From the NCBI RefSeq assembly GCF_022230885.1, contig NZ_JAKGCT010000005.1, forward strand, positions 62,001 through 126,000: a stretch of 64,000 bases of DNA, written 5' to 3'. The stretch comes from Paenalcaligenes niemegkensis (lineage in GTDB: Bacteria; Pseudomonadota; Gammaproteobacteria; Burkholderiales; Burkholderiaceae_B). The notes under the pieces are model-generated. The model did not search any database and was not told the origin of the DNA. It saw only the letters and a list, made by a program, of their open reading frames with translations. Below are positions 1 to 8,856 of the stretch, piece after piece; position 1 is the first letter of the stretch, and every line of letters starts with the position of its first letter. The position numbers and the translations under genes were made by a program.

Positions 1-120
1 AGGGATGCGCACGAAAAGCATGGCCCGATAACCTGCGCATGCAATTGTTGATAAGGTATCTGTGGCGCCAGTGAAGTCGTCGCCATAAAAGGCCAGTTTC
101 GTCTTATGGGACGTGATCAT
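1..120 (-). CDS. DUF1537 four-carbon acid sugar kinase, N-terminus only
   Basis: Starting at the ATG at 120, the forty visible residues contain YGDDFTGATD, the N-terminal signature of DUF1537 (OtnK/DenD/OiaK) kinases, which phosphorylate four-carbon and branched sugar acids. The rest lies outside the window. The ATG follows the RuBisCO-like protein directly. It is in the same frame in this sequence, so it is either a fusion partner or a separate gene whose upstream stop is lost to a base error. In the known isoapionate pathway the kinase makes the phosphorylated substrate for the RuBisCO-like decarboxylase, so the two are expected to act in sequence. Confidence 0.75.
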   Translation of the reverse strand, partial: MITSHKTKLAFYGDDFTGATDTLSTIACAGYRAMLFVRIP

Positions 121-1389
121 GCTATCTGCCGCCAAAAAATCCAGTGCACGGCGCAGTTCCGGAGCCTGCTTGGCGTGGTCGGCCAACGATACGCCGCTAC
201 GTACCGCGCTCCATGCTTGACGCAGGCTGCTGACTCCAGCGGCCGGCCCATCCGGGTGCGCCAAAATGCCTCCTCCAGACATGAACAGCAAGTCGTCACT
301 ACCTACCGCCTCAAATGTGGCCGGTACGGTACCCGCCCACTGCCCGGAGGAAAATGCCGGCATGACCTGATCGTCCAGCCCGTCTGTCAGTGAGGAAAGG
401 CAGTCGCGTGCCGATGCTACGACTTCTTCATCGCTCTGAGCGAATTTGCCCTGCAGGCCATGGACATGCATATGATCCACTCCCGTCAGACGCCACATGG
501 CCTGATAAGCCTGGAACGAAATGCCCAGCAGAGGGTGGCGGGACATGGCTCCATAGCCATTGCGATGTCCATGTAAAACCAGCGATGTACTACGGCGTAA
601 GGTCTGGATAGCCGCATAACCGCAATAATTAAGACTGACCATGGCGCAATTGCCGCCTTCGCGCTGAATAAGATCGGCGTGACGACGCATTGCATCTGTT
701 TCGTCAGTAATGTTGAAGGCGACCATGACAGTTTTGCCAGTGCGCTGCTGATGCTCTCGCACAACGGCCATCACAGCCGACACACGCTCGCCAAGAGGCG
801 CATGCGCCGGGTTGGCGCATACCTCGTCGTCTTTAATAAAATCCACGCCTGCTTGGCATAGCTGCGCCACCAGTTCAGCGGTTTGCGCTGGAGAAAGCCC
901 GACATTGGGTTTAATGATGGTTCCTAGCAAGGGGCCTTCGTTGACCCCTGTCAGTTGCCGGGTGCCAGCCACGCCATATTGAGGTGTATCAAAACATTTG
1001 CGATACGCGGCAGGCAAATGCAAGGTGTCCAGGCGTAGTGCGGTGGTTTCTCCCAGATCGTACAAATTACCCGCCACGGTAGCCGCCAACGTAGGTAGAT
1101 TAGCGCCTATATTGTCTACTGGAAATGAAATGTGTACCCGAACACGATGCCATGGCCCCTTGGTGCCCTGCCGTTCCAGCCAGGCATTGGGTAATGTGGG
1201 CTGATTTGCCTGGCCCAGGATCTCAACCTGCTCTACGATCGCGCGAGCCCGCTCACGCAGTTCGTCCGTCTCTCCCTGTACGCGCGTGAAGGTGCCGCAT
1301 GATTGCTCGCCGGCCATCACTTCGGCAACCCTAGCTGGGTCCAGGGGTGTTTCAATAAGATAGGTTGCGTGAAAACGTTCTGGGTTCAT
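1..1389 (-). CDS. RuBisCO-like protein (OiaX-type), running on in frame into a DUF1537 kinase; partial at the left edge
   Basis: Read from the ATG at 1389, the first 423 codons form a complete RuBisCO-like protein. The large-subunit landmarks are in order: GNLYD near residue 123, TIIKPN (first active-site Lys kept, second replaced by Asn), FIKDDE (carbamylated Lys plus metal-binding Asp and Glu), LHGHR, the second His in HMHVHG followed by GLQGKF, SSGQ, and GGGILAHP. Loss of the second Lys suggests a non-carboxylating RuBisCO-like protein. Pairing with a DUF1537 kinase matches the 3-oxo-isoapionate pathway (OiaK/OiaX), where the RuBisCO-like protein decarboxylates the phosphorylated acid. No stop codon separates it from the kinase, so the observed frame is a fusion. 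A T6 run (A6 at 134-139, plus strand) near the junction means a one-base error could hide a stop. Substrate is inferred. Confidence 0.85.
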   Translation of the reverse strand, partial: MNPERFHATYLIETPLDPARVAEVMAGEQSCGTFTRVQGETDELRERARAIVEQVEILGQANQPTLPNAWLERQGTKGPWHRVRVHISFPVDNIGANLPTLAATVAGNLYDLGETTALRLDTLHLPAAYRKCFDTPQYGVAGTRQLTGVNEGPLLGTIIKPNVGLSPAQTAELVAQLCQAGVDFIKDDEVCANPAHAPLGERVSAVMAVVREHQQRTGKTVMVAFNITDETDAMRRHADLIQREGGNCAMVSLNYCGYAAIQTLRRSTSLVLHGHRNGYGAMSRHPLLGISFQAYQAMWRLTGVDHMHVHGLQGKFAQSDEEVVASARDCLSSLTDGLDDQVMPAFSSGQWAGTVPATFEAVGSDDLLFMSGGGILAHPDGPAAGVSSLRQAWSAVRSGVSLADHAKQAPELRRALDFLAADSMITSHKTKLAFYGDDFTGATDTLSTIACAGYRAMLFVRIP

Positions 1390-1440
1390 GGCAGCACAAT
1401 AAAGGGTGAGGAAGCGACGGTTAGAAGATATCAGTGTGAT

Positions 1441-1980
1441 TTAAAGCGTACTTAGGTCAGGAAAAGCGCGTACAGGATCGCGGCCGTCCCAGTGTTCGGA
1501 TTCGTTCCGGATCAGGTCAAACAGTTTCCCCTTGGGTCCGGCAACCTCGGATAGCTCGATGACGGTTCCTGGATGATATTCGGTGTCGAAATAGACAAAA
1601 CGACCCCGATCGCCCACCTCCCCGCTCATAACTGCCTTGAAGCCCTGCGCGGTCAACTGGGCAAGGTTATCGTCGTAGTTTTCCGTCCAGTAAGCGACAT
1701 GCTGCAGCCCGGTATGCCCGGCTTGCAGAAAGTCACGATACATGGAAGGAACATCGTTGCGGCATTGGATCAGCTCGACCTGAACAAAGCCTGAATTGGC
1801 CAAGGCCACAGAATTGTGCGGCTCGTAGGTTTCACCCCGGTACCGGTAGTTTTCAATGGGTACTTTGGGGTTGTAATACCAGGGGCCGACACCGAGCGTG
1901 TTGCTCCAGTACTCCATGGCGGCCTCGATGTCATTAACCACATAGCCTAACTGACGAATTTCACCAAAAAACTTACTCAT
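1441..1980 (-). CDS. VOC (glyoxalase/epimerase fold) family protein
   Basis: This 179-residue protein has the vicinal-oxygen-chelate layout: an N-terminal module beginning IRQLGYVV (His replaced by Gln-Leu) and a second module with GLQHVAY, ending in a metal-ligand-like GTVIELSE. It resembles methylmalonyl-CoA epimerase and glyoxalase-like enzymes. It lies between the RuBisCO-like gene and the importer genes, all on the minus strand with short gaps (15 bases to the binding protein), so it is probably part of the same operon. It may isomerise or epimerise a pathway acid, but the reaction cannot be read from the sequence. Confidence 0.75.
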   Translation of the reverse strand: MSKFFGEIRQLGYVVNDIEAAMEYWSNTLGVGPWYYNPKVPIENYRYRGETYEPHNSVALANSGFVQVELIQCRNDVPSMYRDFLQAGHTGLQHVAYWTENYDDNLAQLTAQGFKAVMSGEVGDRGRFVYFDTEYHPGTVIELSEVAGPKGKLFDLIRNESEHWDGRDPVRAFPDLSTL

Positions 1981-1995
1981 TCCTGTTCCTATAGA

Positions 1996-2790
1996 TTATT
2001 GGGCTGCAACGATTTCGTCGGGAATCGGCACGCCGGCATATTTGGTATGGATCTGATTGAGTTTGCCGTTTTTCAGATTGGTGCCTATCCAGTTGTTGAC
2101 CCAGTCTTTCAATTGCGGCTCATTCTTGCGCATTGCTATGCCCAGGTCGTAGGACTGGATGACGAACTTGGTCTCGAAATCAAGTGATGGATTGCGCTCG
2201 CCAATGGCATGAATAATGGGCGGGGTAATGGCAACGATTTCCGCCTGGCCTGTAGCCGCCGCGGTTATGGAAGCCGCCTCGTCATCAAAGCGGATCACCT
2301 TCGCTTGCGGCGCACCTTCAGACACGAGCTTGTCTTGCGGGCCGCCCCGTGTTACCGCAACAGACTTGCCGGCCAGGTCGTCCATACTTTTGATGTCTAG
2401 ACTTTTAGGTGCGCCTACTGCTGCCTGAATGGCACCATAGGGAATGGAAAAGTCGACAGCCTTGGCGCGTTCTGGCGTGATGGATAGCGACGAAATAATC
2501 AGGTCAGCTTTATTCGAAAGCAGATTGGGGATACGGCCGGAGTTGGTTGTCTGAACGATCTCTAGCTCGACCCCCAGATCTTCCGCTAGTAGATATGCAG
2601 CTTCGACGTCGGAGCCTACCGCTTGCATTTTTTCATCGATATAGCCATAAAAAGGCGCCCCGAGATCAATGCCTATACGAATCTTTTTAGCCTCTTTGAT
2701 GTCGGCCAGCGCATCGGCGCTGGCCGCACCAGAAAACGTACCGAAGCAAGCGGCAAAGGTGGTGAGGTAGAGAATTTTTTTAAATGTCAT
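1996..2790 (-). CDS. Amino-acid-type ABC transporter substrate-binding protein
   Basis: A secreted periplasmic binding protein of the PAAT family (SBP_bac_3), 264 residues. The start at 2790 is chosen because GGAG lies at the right distance upstream; an upstream in-frame ATG has no such site. A signal peptide of about 25 residues ends around GAASADA. The mature part starts with KIRIGIDLGAPFYG, typical of lysine/arginine/ornithine- or cystine-type binding proteins, and contains DLIISSLSITPERAKAVDFS, the family core. It heads an operon with two permeases and an ATPase. The ligand is unknown; next to sugar-acid enzymes it may not be a common amino acid. Confidence 0.85.
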   Translation of the reverse strand: MTFKKILYLTTFAACFGTFSGAASADALADIKEAKKIRIGIDLGAPFYGYIDEKMQAVGSDVEAAYLLAEDLGVELEIVQTTNSGRIPNLLSNKADLIISSLSITPERAKAVDFSIPYGAIQAAVGAPKSLDIKSMDDLAGKSVAVTRGGPQDKLVSEGAPQAKVIRFDDEAASITAAATGQAEIVAITPPIIHAIGERNPSLDFETKFVIQSYDLGIAMRKNEPQLKDWVNNWIGTNLKNGKLNQIHTKYAGVPIPDEIVAAQ

Positions 2791-2849
2791 GGTTGTCTCC
2801 GTTATGGATAGCATAAAGTGATGCCAAGTAAGGCAGCGATGGCTAGCGT

Positions 2850-3578
2850 TTACAGTCCGTGTGCAAGAAACTCTTGTAGTTCAGGCGTCTGTGGATTGCG
2901 TAACATGTCACCGCTTCCCGTTTCCCAAACCTTGCCCTGATGCATGAATATGATGGTGTCGGCCACTTTTGCAGCAAACTCCATTTCGTGGGTTACCAGA
3001 ATCATCGTCATCCCGTCGGCAGCCAGTTGCTCGATAACGCGAAGAACTTCGCCCGTCAATTGCGGGTCGAGCGCAGAGGTAACCTCGTCAAATAGCATGA
3101 CCTTGGGCTCCATCGCCAGTGAGCGCGCTATTGCGACACGTTGCTGCTGTCCCCCTGATAGCTGCTCCGGATAGGAGCAAGCTTTTTCAAGAAGACCTAC
3201 CTGACGCAGAGTCCGGTTGCTCAGTTCCAGCGCATCTTCCTTGTTTTTCTTTTTGACGGCGCGCGGTGCCAACATTACATTCTGCTCTACCGTCAGATGC
3301 GGGAACAGGTTATAGCTTTGAAAAACAATACCTACATCGGTACGCAGATTGCGCAGATCGATGCTCGCGTCATGCACCCTATGCCCGCACACGTTGATCT
3401 GGCCCTGATCGATGATCTCCAGGCGATCGATACAACGCAAAGCAGTGCTTTTACCCGATCCGCTCTGACCAATAATTGCCACCACCTGGCCTTTGGTAAC
3501 AGCGAAGGAAACGCCTTTCAGCACTGTGTTTGTGCCAAAGCACTTATGGACGTCCTTTAGTTCAACGACAATCGACAT
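2850..3578 (-). CDS. Amino-acid ABC transporter ATP-binding protein (GlnQ/HisP type)
   Basis: A 242-residue ABC ATPase with Walker A GQSGSGKST, Q-loop in FQSYNLFPH, signature LSGGQQQRVAIARSLA, Walker B VMLFDEVTSALDP and switch His in VTHEM. Length and motifs match GlnQ/HisP-type ATPases of polar amino acid uptake. It energises the two permeases just upstream (3589-4952) together with the binding protein downstream (1996-2790). The gene order is permease, permease, ATPase, binding protein on the minus strand, consistent with one transcript from the divergent promoter region near 5 kb. Confidence 0.92.
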   Translation of the reverse strand: MSIVVELKDVHKCFGTNTVLKGVSFAVTKGQVVAIIGQSGSGKSTALRCIDRLEIIDQGQINVCGHRVHDASIDLRNLRTDVGIVFQSYNLFPHLTVEQNVMLAPRAVKKKNKEDALELSNRTLRQVGLLEKACSYPEQLSGGQQQRVAIARSLAMEPKVMLFDEVTSALDPQLTGEVLRVIEQLAADGMTMILVTHEMEFAAKVADTIIFMHQGKVWETGSGDMLRNPQTPELQEFLAHGL

Positions 3579-3588
3579 TATTTTCCTT

Positions 3589-4263
3589 TCATGCGCTTAG
3601 TGGAGGACGACGAGTTCCATATTGGAGTCTGCGTTCGAGCTTTCGGCTCCAGGCAGATAGCGGATAACACATGGCCAAATAGAATAGTGCTATCAGGAGA
3701 TAGACCAGGAAGGGCTGAAAAATGGAGTTGTTGATCAGCTGTCCGGCTCGTACCAGTTCCACGAAACCTACAATCGAAGCAAGCGATGTGTTTTTGACAA
3801 TCTGCACCATGAAACCAACTGTAGGTGGCGTCGCTATGCGTACTGCCTGCGGTAAGATCACCAGACGCAAACGCTGCGCCCGCGACAGCGCCAGACATTC
3901 AGCGGCTTCCCACTGCGTCTTGGCCACAGATTCGATACAGCCACGCCATATTTCGCCCAGGTAGGCGCTAACATAAATGATCATGGCAATGCTTGCTGCC
4001 ACCAGGCCCGTCAAGGTCAGTCCAGCGATGCTAAGGCCAAAGTAAAAGACAAACAGTAGCACCAGCAGCGGTGTGCCCTGTATTACTTGCACGTAGAGAT
4101 AAGCCAGCCACCTGACGAGTCTGATGGGGCTGATACGCAGCAAGGCAACGATGCCCCCTGCCACGCCGCCTCCAATGAAGGCAATCAGCGACAGACAAAT
4201 CGTCCAGAGCGCGCCGTTTAGCAGGAACTGCAAATGATCGATAGTGAATCCGCCTGAGATCAT
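3589..4263 (-). CDS. Amino-acid ABC transporter permease (HisM/GlnP family)
   Basis: A 224-residue inner-membrane permease with about five hydrophobic segments. The EAA-type loop WEAAECLALSRAQRLRLVILP contacts the ATPase, and GTPLLVLLF and VQIVKNTSLASIVG are typical of the HisMQ/GlnP family. The ATG at 4263 was chosen because it follows the stop of the upstream permease by 5 bases. The frame stays open further upstream, but that extension is antisense-like residue content and not membrane protein. It forms a heterodimer with the product of 4269-4952. Confidence 0.88.
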   Translation of the reverse strand: MISGGFTIDHLQFLLNGALWTICLSLIAFIGGGVAGGIVALLRISPIRLVRWLAYLYVQVIQGTPLLVLLFVFYFGLSIAGLTLTGLVAASIAMIIYVSAYLGEIWRGCIESVAKTQWEAAECLALSRAQRLRLVILPQAVRIATPPTVGFMVQIVKNTSLASIVGFVELVRAGQLINNSIFQPFLVYLLIALFYLAMCYPLSAWSRKLERRLQYGTRRPPLSA

Positions 4264-4268
4264 GGCTT

Positions 4269-4952
4269 TTATCCTGTAGTCTTGAGACGGCGACGGCGAG
4301 CGAATACAAGCTGGCCAAAAGCCCATAAGCCGATACGCATCAACAAAGAAAGCGCTAAATAGGCAAATGCCACCAAAATATAGGCTTCGAAGGGACGGAA
4401 GGTATCGGACTGTACACGGCTGGCGGCCGCCGTCAGTTCTTCCACGGAAATCTGAGATGTAATGGACGACGCGAGCATCAGTAACACGAATTGGCTCGTC
4501 AAGGCCGGATACACCTTTTCCATTGCCGGAAGTAGGATCACATGCCAATACACCTGTCTTTTTGTCAGCCCGAGACATTCGGCAGCCTCGATTTGCCCTC
4601 CATGTATCGAATCCATCCCGGCGCGCATGATTTCGCAGGTATATGCAGCGACGTTGATGATCAGCGCGAGCAATGCTGCCGTAAATGCCGAGACTTTCCA
4701 GCCCAGACTCGCCAGACCGAAGAAAACCAGGAATATTTGCACCAGAAAAGGTGTATTGCGAACGGTCTCGACATAGAAGCCGCAAACGCGCGACAGCAAA
4801 CGGTGAGTACTACGCCGGCCTATCGCGCAGAGGGTGCCCAGCACCAAGCCCAGCACAGTGGCTGGAAAGGACAGCTGAATGGTAAGCCATGCACCTTCCA
4901 GGAACTGTGGCCATGAGGCCAGCACACTTGTAAAGTCGAATTCGTAATTCAT
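4269..4952 (-). CDS. Amino-acid ABC transporter permease (first of pair)
   Basis: A 227-residue membrane protein with the HisMQ features FLEGAWLTIQLS at the N-terminus, RNTPFLVQIFLVFFGL, IEAAECLGLTKRQVYWHVILLPA (EAA loop) and a C-terminal hydrophobic segment followed by a basic tail RRRRLK. It is the first gene of the importer operon, so its promoter must lie in 4953-5225. The next permease starts 5 bases after its stop. Confidence 0.88.
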   Translation of the reverse strand: MNYEFDFTSVLASWPQFLEGAWLTIQLSFPATVLGLVLGTLCAIGRRSTHRLLSRVCGFYVETVRNTPFLVQIFLVFFGLASLGWKVSAFTAALLALIINVAAYTCEIMRAGMDSIHGGQIEAAECLGLTKRQVYWHVILLPAMEKVYPALTSQFVLLMLASSITSQISVEELTAAASRVQSDTFRPFEAYILVAFAYLALSLLMRIGLWAFGQLVFARRRRLKTTG

Positions 4953-5225
4953 GCTTAGGCAGATTTTGTCTCTATTCTCGTCACGTAGCCATTAGTAAGT
5001 ATTTCTAAGCTGGCGGGCTACGCAACATTTTTTTAATTGCTTGTCAGTATGAATGGTATCTGCAGGTCATATCGAATGTCCACTTTATAAAATGATGTCT
5101 TTTGATTGTTTTAAAATATAAAGCATCAATCTAGTACTGAATTTTGGCAAGTGTACTCATCAATCTGGTATAACCTAATGATCAAATATGATGTAATGAC
5201 TTAAAAAATCGACAAGAACTGAGAC
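4953..5225. promoter_or_regulatory. Divergent intergenic region between importer operon and LacI gene
   Basis: This 273-base A+T-rich stretch separates two divergent start codons (4952 minus, 5226 plus) and must carry promoters for both. It contains TTGATTG and CAATC half-sites around 5102-5131 and several TATAAT-like words. No clean LacI-type CG-centred palindrome was found, so the operator of the adjacent regulator could not be fixed. Confidence 0.5.
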
Positions 5226-6287
5226 GTGCCTACAAACACAACTAAGCTCCAACCTAAGGCCCCCGCCCGGGTGGGCATAGCCGAAGTCGCCAGCCGGGCG
5301 GGCGTATCAACGGCTACGGTAGACCGCGTGCTTAATCACCGCCCCGGTGTAAGGCCAGTAACAGTACAAGCCGTATTGAAAGCCGCTGTCGATCTGGGTT
5401 ATTTGCCACAAGACGATCTATACAGGGCTTTGCGTCCGCAGCCTATGCGGCTCGTGTTCGTGCTGCCCGCAGGTACCAATCGTTTCTTAAATATGCTGGG
5501 GGATTTCGTCAGCATTGCACATGAGCAATTCGAGCCCTTTAATGTGCAATGCCGATGTCGCTTTATTGAAGGTTTCAATCCTCATGTTCTGGTCGAAAGC
5601 TTATTGCGCGAGAGCCGCCGTGCCGATGGTATCGCCTTTATGGCACTGGAACATCCATTGGTGCGGGAAGCCGTCCATACCTTGTCTGCAAGGAAAATAC
5701 CAACCCTGACCCTGATTTCAGATCTATCCAATTCTCCCCGGGCTGCCTATGTGGGGCTGGACAATCGTGCCGCTGGCCGCACCGCGGGCCTATTACTGGG
5801 TCGCTTTATCGGTCCACGGACGGGCAAGGTCGCCATGATCGCAGGCAGTCGTCACTACCGTGGCCACGAAGAACGCGAAATGGGGTTTCAGCATATTCTT
5901 GAAGAAAAATTTCCCCACCTGGATTTAGTCGGATTGCGAGAAGGCCATGACGATGCACACATCAATTACCAACAGTCCACGCAATTGCTAAAGCAATACC
6001 CAGACTTGGTTGGCATCTACAATATAGGCGGTGCATCCGACGGTGTAGCGCAAGCACTGAAAGAAGCAGGGCGCGATCAGAGCACTGTCTTCGTCGGCCA
6101 TGGTCTGACGCCAGATACGCGGGCGCTGTTGGTAGACGGCTCGCTGGATGCTCTAATTAATCAAAGCCTGCATTCTACAATTATGAACAGCGTAAGAATT
6201 TTCGCGAATCTGCGCGACGGACGAGAAGCCATGACGGGGGTCGAGTCTATGCAGATCAGCGTAGTGCTGAATGAAAACCTGCCTTGA
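5226..6287 (+). CDS. LacI-family transcriptional regulator
   Basis: A 353-residue regulator starting at a GTG (5226). The LacI helix-turn-helix is clear near residues 15-60: VGIAEVASRAGVSTATVDRVLN, then the hinge-helix region. The variant TVDRVLNHRPGVRP is common in LacI proteins that control sugar, sugar-acid and polyol uptake. The rest is a periplasmic-binding-protein type 1 fold (RLVFVLPAG, YVGLDNRAAGRTAG, KVAMIAGSRHYRGHEER, VGIYNIGGASDG). It is divergent from the importer and RuBisCO-like genes and is their likely regulator, binding a pathway metabolite. It converges with the LysR gene at 6298, with only 10 bases between stops. Confidence 0.9.
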   Translation: MPTNTTKLQPKAPARVGIAEVASRAGVSTATVDRVLNHRPGVRPVTVQAVLKAAVDLGYLPQDDLYRALRPQPMRLVFVLPAGTNRFLNMLGDFVSIAHEQFEPFNVQCRCRFIEGFNPHVLVESLLRESRRADGIAFMALEHPLVREAVHTLSARKIPTLTLISDLSNSPRAAYVGLDNRAAGRTAGLLLGRFIGPRTGKVAMIAGSRHYRGHEEREMGFQHILEEKFPHLDLVGLREGHDDAHINYQQSTQLLKQYPDLVGIYNIGGASDGVAQALKEAGRDQSTVFVGHGLTPDTRALLVDGSLDALINQSLHSTIMNSVRIFANLRDGREAMTGVESMQISVVLNENLP

Positions 6288-6297
6288 ATGGTGTCGG

Positions 6298-7203
6298 CTA
6301 ACGGCTATCAGACACACTCGGAGCAAACAGTTTTTGAGCCGTCTCCACCAGTGTTTTGGCGATAAAAGAGCGTGGACCGCGCGAATCCCAAACCAATCCC
6401 ACCCGACGGACCGGAGGTGGGTTTGGGAGGGGGATGCGGCTGATTGCCAATTGCGAACTCCACATGGGTGGCCAATCAGGCAGCAGGGAGACGCCCAGAT
6501 TTCGGTCGATCAAGTTAGCGATAGCCATCAGGCTGTTGATTTCCAGCCGCTGGTTTGGGTGAAGGTCGTGGTCGCGTAAGTATTGTTCGGCTAGTTGACC
6601 GCCCCACACTGTGCGGTCGTAGCGAATAAAAGCTTCGGTAGACAGTAATTCGTGGGCCGAACGATGACGCATTGACTGGTGCGCCACTACCACGAATGGC
6701 TCCTCCATCAGTACAGTCCATCGGCAATTTTTCGCCACTGCAAACTGTGGTTCGACGACGATTGCCGCGTCTAACTCGCCGGCTGCGACGAGTCGGCACA
6801 GTTCAACCGAGGCGCCGGGCAGTACAAACACGGCTAAATCAGGATAGCTGTCGTAGAGGCTTTCGAGTACTTGCGGCATGATACTGGTCAGCGCGGAGTT
6901 GAATACACCGATGCGCAACTCACCGACAGGTACCCCATCGTGAGCGATGGCCCGCAGATCGCGAATGTCACGCAACAGGCTGCGAGACCGATCAAGGATT
7001 TTGATTCCTGCTTCAGTGGGTTTTACATACCGCCCTATACGACGTAGTACAGTTACGCCCAGATCAGCCTCAAGTGAACGTATACGTGCGGCCACCGCGG
7101 CGGGTGTAAGGTCCAGGCGACGGCTAGCCTCGGCAAAAGAACCGCTTTCAACTACCGTCACGAAGCTTTGTAAATAGCGAATATCCACATCGTAATTATA
7201 CAT
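6298..7203 (-). CDS. LysR-family transcriptional regulator
   Basis: A 301-residue LysR protein. The start at 7203 is supported by AGGAG upstream; a longer in-frame start at 7341 would overlap the ATPase gene and add unrelated residues. The winged helix-turn-helix covers about residues 5-64 (YLQSFVTVVESGSFAEASRRL, VTVLRR), followed by a LysR effector domain (GELRIGVFNSALTSIMP, LDAAIVV, LEINSLMAIANLIDRNLGVSLLP). It lies directly downstream of the peptide-type ABC transporter genes in the same direction, so it probably regulates them. Confidence 0.9.
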   Translation of the reverse strand: MYNYDVDIRYLQSFVTVVESGSFAEASRRLDLTPAAVAARIRSLEADLGVTVLRRIGRYVKPTEAGIKILDRSRSLLRDIRDLRAIAHDGVPVGELRIGVFNSALTSIMPQVLESLYDSYPDLAVFVLPGASVELCRLVAAGELDAAIVVEPQFAVAKNCRWTVLMEEPFVVVAHQSMRHRSAHELLSTEAFIRYDRTVWGGQLAEQYLRDHDLHPNQRLEINSLMAIANLIDRNLGVSLLPDWPPMWSSQLAISRIPLPNPPPVRRVGLVWDSRGPRSFIAKTLVETAQKLFAPSVSDSR

Positions 7204-7243
7204 ATTCACTCCTGGATAGTCCGTCCGTGTTTCAGAGAGAGTA

Positions 7244-8856
7244 TCAGGCCAACGCTTTGCCAGGCACCGCGTCAAGCAGCGCCTTGGTGTAAGCATGTTG
7301 AGGATTAGTGAATAGCTGCGCTCCGGTTCCCTGCTCGACAATTTGCCCTTTGCGCATCACGATGATGCTGTCGCAAATATTTGAGGCGACGCGTAAATCA
7401 TGCGTTATGAAAATCATCGAGAAATTGAGTTTTTTACGTAGAGATTCAAACAAATCCAAAACTTGGGCCTGGACTGAAACATCCAGCGCTGACACTGCCT
7501 CGTCTGCGATGATCAATGTGGGTTCCATCGCCAGAGCCCTTGCAATACAAATACGCTGGCGCTGCCCACCGGAGAACTCATGAGGATAACGGCTCAGCAC
7601 CTTAGGATCTAAGCCCACAAGGGACATCAGCTCAGCTGCATCCCGCATGGCTCGTGCAGGGGCAATGCCGTATTGCACTGGCCCTTCTATAATAGACTGG
7701 CCCACGGTACGACGGGGATTTAACGATTTGTAGGGGTCCTGGAATATCATCTGAACCTTCTTGCGGTACAGTGCCAGATCCGCGCGAGAAGCATCCAGGA
7801 CGGACATTCCCTCAAAATAAACTGTGCCTCCTTCTGCTTGCTCAAAACGCAACAGGGCTCGAGCCAGTGTGGATTTTCCTGAACCTGATTCGCCCACGAC
7901 GCCTACCACTTCACCTGCTCCTACGGTCAAATTCAGCGAGTTCAGGGCCACAGTGCGCTCTTTAGTTTTAGCGGCTGAGCGTGCTGGATAAGTAAGGCGT
8001 AATCCTTTGACATCCAGTAGGGTGTCGGACGTATTTTCCTGCGCTGGTTTGCTGAACAGTTTGGGGACTGCCGCCAAAAGCATTTTGGTGTAGGGGTGCT
8101 CAGGTGTTTTGAGAATATGGCTAGGCAAGCCTCGCTCAACGAGCTCACCGTTTCGCATCACAACAACTTGGTCGGCTACATCGGCGACGACTCCAAGGTC
8201 GTGAGTAATCATAAGTACACCACTGTGGTGACGTTCAAGCAGCTCTTTAAATAAACGCAGGATTTGTGCCTGGGTGGTGACGTCCAAGGCTGTGGTCGGT
8301 TCATCCGCAATAATAAGAGCGGGTTCTAACGCCAGCGCCATGGCGATTACAATGCGCTGACGCTGGCCCCCGAGAGCTGGTGTGGATAAGACTCCGCCAT
8401 GGCTACCGGGTCGGGCAATTGCACGTCAACCATCAACTCCTGCACTCGCCGTCTGACTTCAGTATCCCGCAACTGCGGCTTGTGTATCTGTATGACCTCA
8501 GCGATTTGGTCTCCCACGCGCATAACGGGGTTTAAGGCGGTTAGGGGCTCTTGAAACACCATGGCGATGCGATTGCCACGCAACTCACGCAGACGCTGCG
8601 AGTTGGCAAGTGTGATCTCCTCACCTTCCAACAGGATTGAGCCGCTTTCTATGTACAACGCGTTGCCGGGCAACAAGCGCATTAAGCTTGATGCTGTTAC
8701 CGACTTTCCTGAGCCAGACTCACCGACCAGACATGTAATTTCCTGTGCACGAACGTCAAAACTGACATCTTTGACCGCATATCGTTTTTTTCCTTCGTCG
8801 GCGATGCATACATGAAGTTTACGTACCTGCAGAATAGCTTCCCGGGACTTTTGCAT
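7244..8856 (-). CDS. Dual ABC ATP-binding protein (GsiA/DppDF fusion type), frameshifted
   Basis: Two ABC ATPase halves on one polypeptide of about 537 residues when repaired, as in GsiA-like subunits of dipeptide/glutathione importers. The first half has GESGSGKSV and reads to YPHQLSG, then slips to a stop. The second half resumes at [20 protein letters not shown] and contains the second Walker A ([11 protein letters not shown]), signature [16 protein letters not shown] and Walker B. The break is in a C run at 8367-8371 (plus strand). One more base gives [19 protein letters not shown], exactly the family signature, so the gene is probably intact. The start overlaps the stop of the permease upstream (TAATG). 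Confidence 0.88.

Noticed and set aside
3589..4785. A 398-residue reading frame starting far upstream of the second permease
   Set aside because: Its first 170 residues overlap the first permease gene in another frame and look like shadow coding; the permease proper starts at 4263, 5 bases after the upstream stop.
7244..8856. Two separate ATPase genes or a pseudogene
   Set aside because: The two frames meet exactly at the ABC signature motif and one base in a C run restores it; a single dual ATPase is far more likely.
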